In this document: piece by piece, positions 61,554 through 64,000 of the stretch | How positions within the stretch are numbered: the stretch's first letter is position 1 | How the letters are laid out: each line of letters opens with the position of its first letter | Assembly: GCA_024235835.1 (NCBI GenBank) | Contig: JACKLQ010000001.1 | Location: forward strand, 1,240,001 to 1,304,000 | Direction: 5' to 3' | DNA length: 64,000 nucleotides | DNA from: Thiobacillus sp. | GTDB lineage: Bacteria > Pseudomonadota > Gammaproteobacteria > Burkholderiales > Thiobacillaceae | The notes under the pieces: model-generated | Databases searched by the model: none | The model's input: the letters and a program-made list of their open reading frames with translations, nothing else | Told to the model about the DNA's origin: nothing | Translations under genes and position numbers: made by a program

Positions 61554-61579
61554 GGGCAGGTGGGCCTCACCTGCCCTTT
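61554..61579 (+). terminator. probable intrinsic terminator
   Basis: GGGCAGGTG / CACCTGCCC stem (61554-61576) with a five-base loop, followed by only TTT. Positioned 19 bases after the small membrane gene. Confidence 0.65.
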
Positions 61580-61608
61580 GCATGGTCCTTATCCAGACCC
61601 TCCTCGGC

Positions 61609-62787
61609 TCAGTCAAGGAATAGCTGCAGCAAGTCATTCAGGAAACGTCGGCCCTGACTGGTAGGCGTGACCCGGTGCAGGGCACGAATCAGCAGTCCAC
61701 GTTCCACGGCCCTGTCCAGGGCCGGGCCCAGCGCGCTGACCGCCAGGCCCGTGCGCGCCGTGAACAGGGCCGTTTCGAAGCCTTCGTTCAGCCGCAGGGC
61801 GTTCATCATGAACTCGAACACCCGGTCGCCCCGGTCCAGATTGCGGCTCTCCGCGATGAATCCAGCGCCCCCTTCCACCGCCTCCATGTAGACCCGGGGG
61901 TGCTTAACCCTTGCCTGGCGCTCGATGCGGTCATGGAAGGACAGCTTGCCGTGGGCACCGGCGCCAATGCCCAGATAGTCGCCGAAGGTCCAGTAGTTGA
62001 GGTTGTGGCGACACTGCTGGCCTGGCCGGGCGAAGGCGGAGGTTTCGTAATGCCCGTAGCCCGCCGTCCCGAGGGTGCCTTCCACCAGGGCTTGCATGTC
62101 CGCGGCCTGGTCGTCGTCCGGCAGGGGCGGTGGTGCTGCGGCGAAGGGCGTGTTGGGCTCCAGGGTGAGGTGGTAGGCGCTGATATGGCCGGGCCCCAGG
62201 TCAAGGGCCGTCTCCAGATCCTGGCGCAGGTCTTCCATGGACTGGCTTGGCAGGGCGTACATCAGGTCCAGGTTGACCCGTTCGAACAGCGCAATCGCCT
62301 GTTCCGCAGCCCCCCGGGCCTCTTTTTCATCATGGATGCGGCCCAGGGCCTTCAGGTGGGTTGGATTGAAGCTCTGGATGCCCAGGGACAGCCGGTTCAC
62401 GCCCGCCTCCCGGTAGCCCCGGAAGCGTGCCGCCTCAAAGGTGCCCGGATTGGCTTCCAGGGTGATCTCCGCCAGGGGCGAGACCTTGAGCAGGGTGCGA
62501 CACTGGACCAGCAGCCGGTCAATGCCTTCGGGCGAGAACAGGCTCGGGGTGCCGCCACCCAGGAAGATGCTGCCGACCTCCCGGCCCCACACCGAGGGCA
62601 CGGCCTGCTCCAGGTCCCGGATCAGGGCGTCGATATAGCGGGCCTCGGGGATGCCGTCCCGCACCGCGTGGGAGTTGAAGTCACAGTAGGGGCATTTGCG
62701 CACGCACCAGGGAATGTGTACGTAAAGCCCCAGTGGCGGGGGCGTTTCCAGCCGGCCGTCCAGCAGGGCCGGCTTAATGGGGCTCAT
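61609..62787 (-). CDS. hemW: radical SAM heme chaperone HemW
   Basis: A 392-residue HemW protein. LYVHIPWCVRKCPYCDFNSH holds the CxxxCxxC cluster, and FLGGGTPSLFS and LEANPGTF follow. HemW was once taken for an oxygen-independent coproporphyrinogen oxidase; it inserts heme. ATG 62787 is chosen. It follows rdgB by 7 bases. Confidence 0.94.
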   Translation of the reverse strand: MSPIKPALLDGRLETPPPLGLYVHIPWCVRKCPYCDFNSHAVRDGIPEARYIDALIRDLEQAVPSVWGREVGSIFLGGGTPSLFSPEGIDRLLVQCRTLLKVSPLAEITLEANPGTFEAARFRGYREAGVNRLSLGIQSFNPTHLKALGRIHDEKEARGAAEQAIALFERVNLDLMYALPSQSMEDLRQDLETALDLGPGHISAYHLTLEPNTPFAAAPPPLPDDDQAADMQALVEGTLGTAGYGHYETSAFARPGQQCRHNLNYWTFGDYLGIGAGAHGKLSFHDRIERQARVKHPRVYMEAVEGGAGFIAESRNLDRGDRVFEFMMNALRLNEGFETALFTARTGLAVSALGPALDRAVERGLLIRALHRVTPTSQGRRFLNDLLQLFLD

Positions 62788-62794
62788 GGACGCT

Positions 62795-63388
62795 TCACGC
62801 CCCCAGGTCCTGCAGCTTCCGGGCCAGTTCCCGCAGGGCCTGGCCCCGATGGCTGAGGCCGTTCTTGGTGTCCATGTCCAGTTCCGCGCCGGTCTTGCCA
62901 TGCTCCGCCACCAGGAAATAGGGGTCGTAGCCAAACCCGCCGTCGCCGCGAGGAGTGTCGATGATCTCGCCATGCCAGCGGCCCTCGGCGATGAGGGGCT
63001 GGGGGTCGTCCGCATAGCGCACATAGACCATGACGCAGTAATAGTGGGCCTTGCGGTTGGCCTGGCCCTGGAGGGCCTCGATGAGCTTCTGGTTGTTGCG
63101 CTCGTCGCTCTTGGGATCGCCGGCGTAGCGGGCGGAATACACGCCCGGGGCGCCGTTCAGGGCGTCCACGCAGATGCCGGAATCATCGGCCAGGGCCGGC
63201 AGGCCGGTGTGGACGGAGGCGTGGCGGGCCTTGGCGATGCAGTTCTCGATGAAGGTGACGTGGGGCTCCGGGCACTCCGGGACGCCAAAGTTGCCCTGGG
63301 GCTGGGCTTCCAGGCCGATGGGTTCCAGGATGCGGGCGATCTCCCTCAGCTTGCCCGCGTTGTTGGAGGCGATGACCACCTTTTTCAT
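62795..63388 (-). CDS. rdgB: dITP/XTP pyrophosphatase
   Basis: A 197-residue RdgB/HAM1 enzyme that removes non-canonical purine nucleotides. KVVIASNNAGKLREIARIL, ALADDSGICVDALNGAPGVYSARY and GGFGYDPYFLVAEHGKTGAEL are diagnostic. It lies between rph and hemW. Confidence 0.96.
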   Translation of the reverse strand: MKKVVIASNNAGKLREIARILEPIGLEAQPQGNFGVPECPEPHVTFIENCIAKARHASVHTGLPALADDSGICVDALNGAPGVYSARYAGDPKSDERNNQKLIEALQGQANRKAHYYCVMVYVRYADDPQPLIAEGRWHGEIIDTPRGDGGFGYDPYFLVAEHGKTGAELDMDTKNGLSHRGQALRELARKLQDLGA

Positions 63389-63398
63389 GGGGAGCTCC

Positions 63399-64000
63399 TT
63401 ATTCCGCCAGGGCAGCCCGCTGGGCGGCCATCAGTTCATGGATGCCCTTGGCGGACAGGTCCAGCAACTGATTCAGCTCGGCGCGACTGAAGGCCTCTCC
63501 TTCCGCCGTGCCCTGAACCTCGATCAGGCCCTCCTCTCCCAGCATGACCACGTTCATGTCGGTGTCGCAGGCCACGTCCTCGGCGTAATCCAGGTCCAGC
63601 ACCGGCCTACCTTGCCACACGCCCACGGACACGGCAGCCACCTGGGCGCGCATGATGTTCTCCGGGAGCTTGCCTTCCTTCACCAGCCACTCCAGTGCGT
63701 CATGCACCGCCACCCAGGCGCCGGTGATGCTGGCGGTGCGGGTACCCCCGTCCGCCTGCAGCACGTCGCAGTCCACATGGAGGGTGCGCTCCCCCAGTTT
63801 GGACAAGTCCACCGCAGCCCGCAGGGCGCGGCCGATGAGGCGCTGAATCTCCTGGGTACGGCCGCTCTGCTTGCCCCGGGCGGCTTCCCGGTCGCCCCGG
63901 GTATGGGTGGCCCGGGGCAGCATGCCGTATTCCGCCGTGAGCCAGCCTGCACCGCTGCCCTTCACGTGGAAAGGCACCTTTTCCAGCACGCTGGCGGTGC
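63399..64000 (-). CDS. rph: ribonuclease PH (5' end beyond the window)
   Basis: The C-terminal part of RNase PH, a 3' tRNA-trimming phosphorolytic enzyme. GWLTAEYGMLPRATHTRGDREAARGKQSGRTQEIQRLIGRALRA, DVLQADGGTRTASITGAWVA and LDLDYAEDVACDTDMNVVM are the conserved blocks. The first ~35-40 residues lie outside the window; the visible frame is intact and starts within TASVLEKVPF. Confidence 0.95.
   Translation of the reverse strand, partial: TASVLEKVPFHVKGSGAGWLTAEYGMLPRATHTRGDREAARGKQSGRTQEIQRLIGRALRAAVDLSKLGERTLHVDCDVLQADGGTRTASITGAWVAVHDALEWLVKEGKLPENIMRAQVAAVSVGVWQGRPVLDLDYAEDVACDTDMNVVMLGEEGLIEVQGTAEGEAFSRAELNQLLDLSAKGIHELMAAQRAALAE

Noticed and set aside
61675..62856. 393-residue plus-strand frame opposite hemW
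   Set aside because: Antisense to a complete radical SAM gene with intact CxxxCxxC; composition typical of shadow.

Overview
The window is a dense (~66% GC by eye), mostly housekeeping stretch of a betaproteobacterial chromosome. The gene order supports this: rpoZ-spoT, mlaFEDCB-ABC-bolA-murA-his, his-hinT-tatABC, glnS/cysS next to a cyclophilin and lpxH. The lineage is probably an autotrophic sulfur oxidiser of the Thiobacillus/Sulfuritortus kind (inference). The reasons are a phosphoribulokinase gene, a rhodanese-tusA-dsrE2 sulfur-relay operon, a bifunctional ATP-sulfurylase-like/APS-kinase protein, and a FadL-type outer-membrane protein beside the sulfur relay. I see no rRNA, CRISPR array, insertion sequence or prophage. 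There are three tRNAs: Ser-GGA, Thr-CGU and Pro-CGG.

Layout. 0.2-3.6 kb: small exported proteins, a 48-residue His/Cys-tailed mini-protein and a CopA-type copper ATPase. 3.7-7.1 kb: a KamA-like radical SAM protein, a DUF302 exported protein and a divergent exported protein with an HEFGH zincin motif. 7.1-10.5 kb: yajQ, rpoZ, spoT and a Gly-rich basic protein. 10.6-16.1 kb, minus strand: an overlapping set of PPIase lipoprotein, DHH phosphoesterase and Sat/CysC fusion, preceded by a PIN-PhoH protein and Bcp. 16.7-20 kb: tRNA-Ser and a GT2 / VTT-membrane / GT-C set that looks like a complete polyprenyl-phosphate-sugar pathway. 20-21.6 kb: HU and AmtB. 21.7-37.7 kb, almost all minus strand: mlaFEDCB, an ABC-2 exporter, a BolA protein, murA, an embedded PIN/Phd toxin-antitoxin pair, hisG, hisD, then hisBHAFIE, hinT and tatABC. 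hisC sits between hisD and hisB in the opposite orientation.

37.8-46.1 kb: a short DUF72-like gene; a strongly expressed-looking exported protein built of a 12-13-residue Asp/Asn-Pro repeat, the most novel item here; cysS and glnS; then a plus-strand operon of TPR/NTF2-like protein, L,D-transpeptidase/NTF2-like protein, exported cyclophilin and lpxH. 46.1-49.9 kb: a second DUF302 exported protein, FadL, dsrE2, tusA and rhodanese. 50.1-57.8 kb: tRNA-Thr, ispB, tRNA-Pro, a small orphan, then a minus-strand run of GGDEF-EAL, DUF2238, folE, an ICMT-like methyltransferase and two YceI proteins. 58.0-64 kb: a PhoB/PhoR-type two-component pair, phosphoribulokinase, a small membrane protein, hemW, rdgB and the 3' part of rph, which runs off the window.

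The genes combine into envelope maintenance (Mla, LpxH, MurA, Tat, L,D-transpeptidase), histidine synthesis, sulfur handling and carbon fixation. Protein family names come from motif and full-length sequence recognition by eye; no database search was run.
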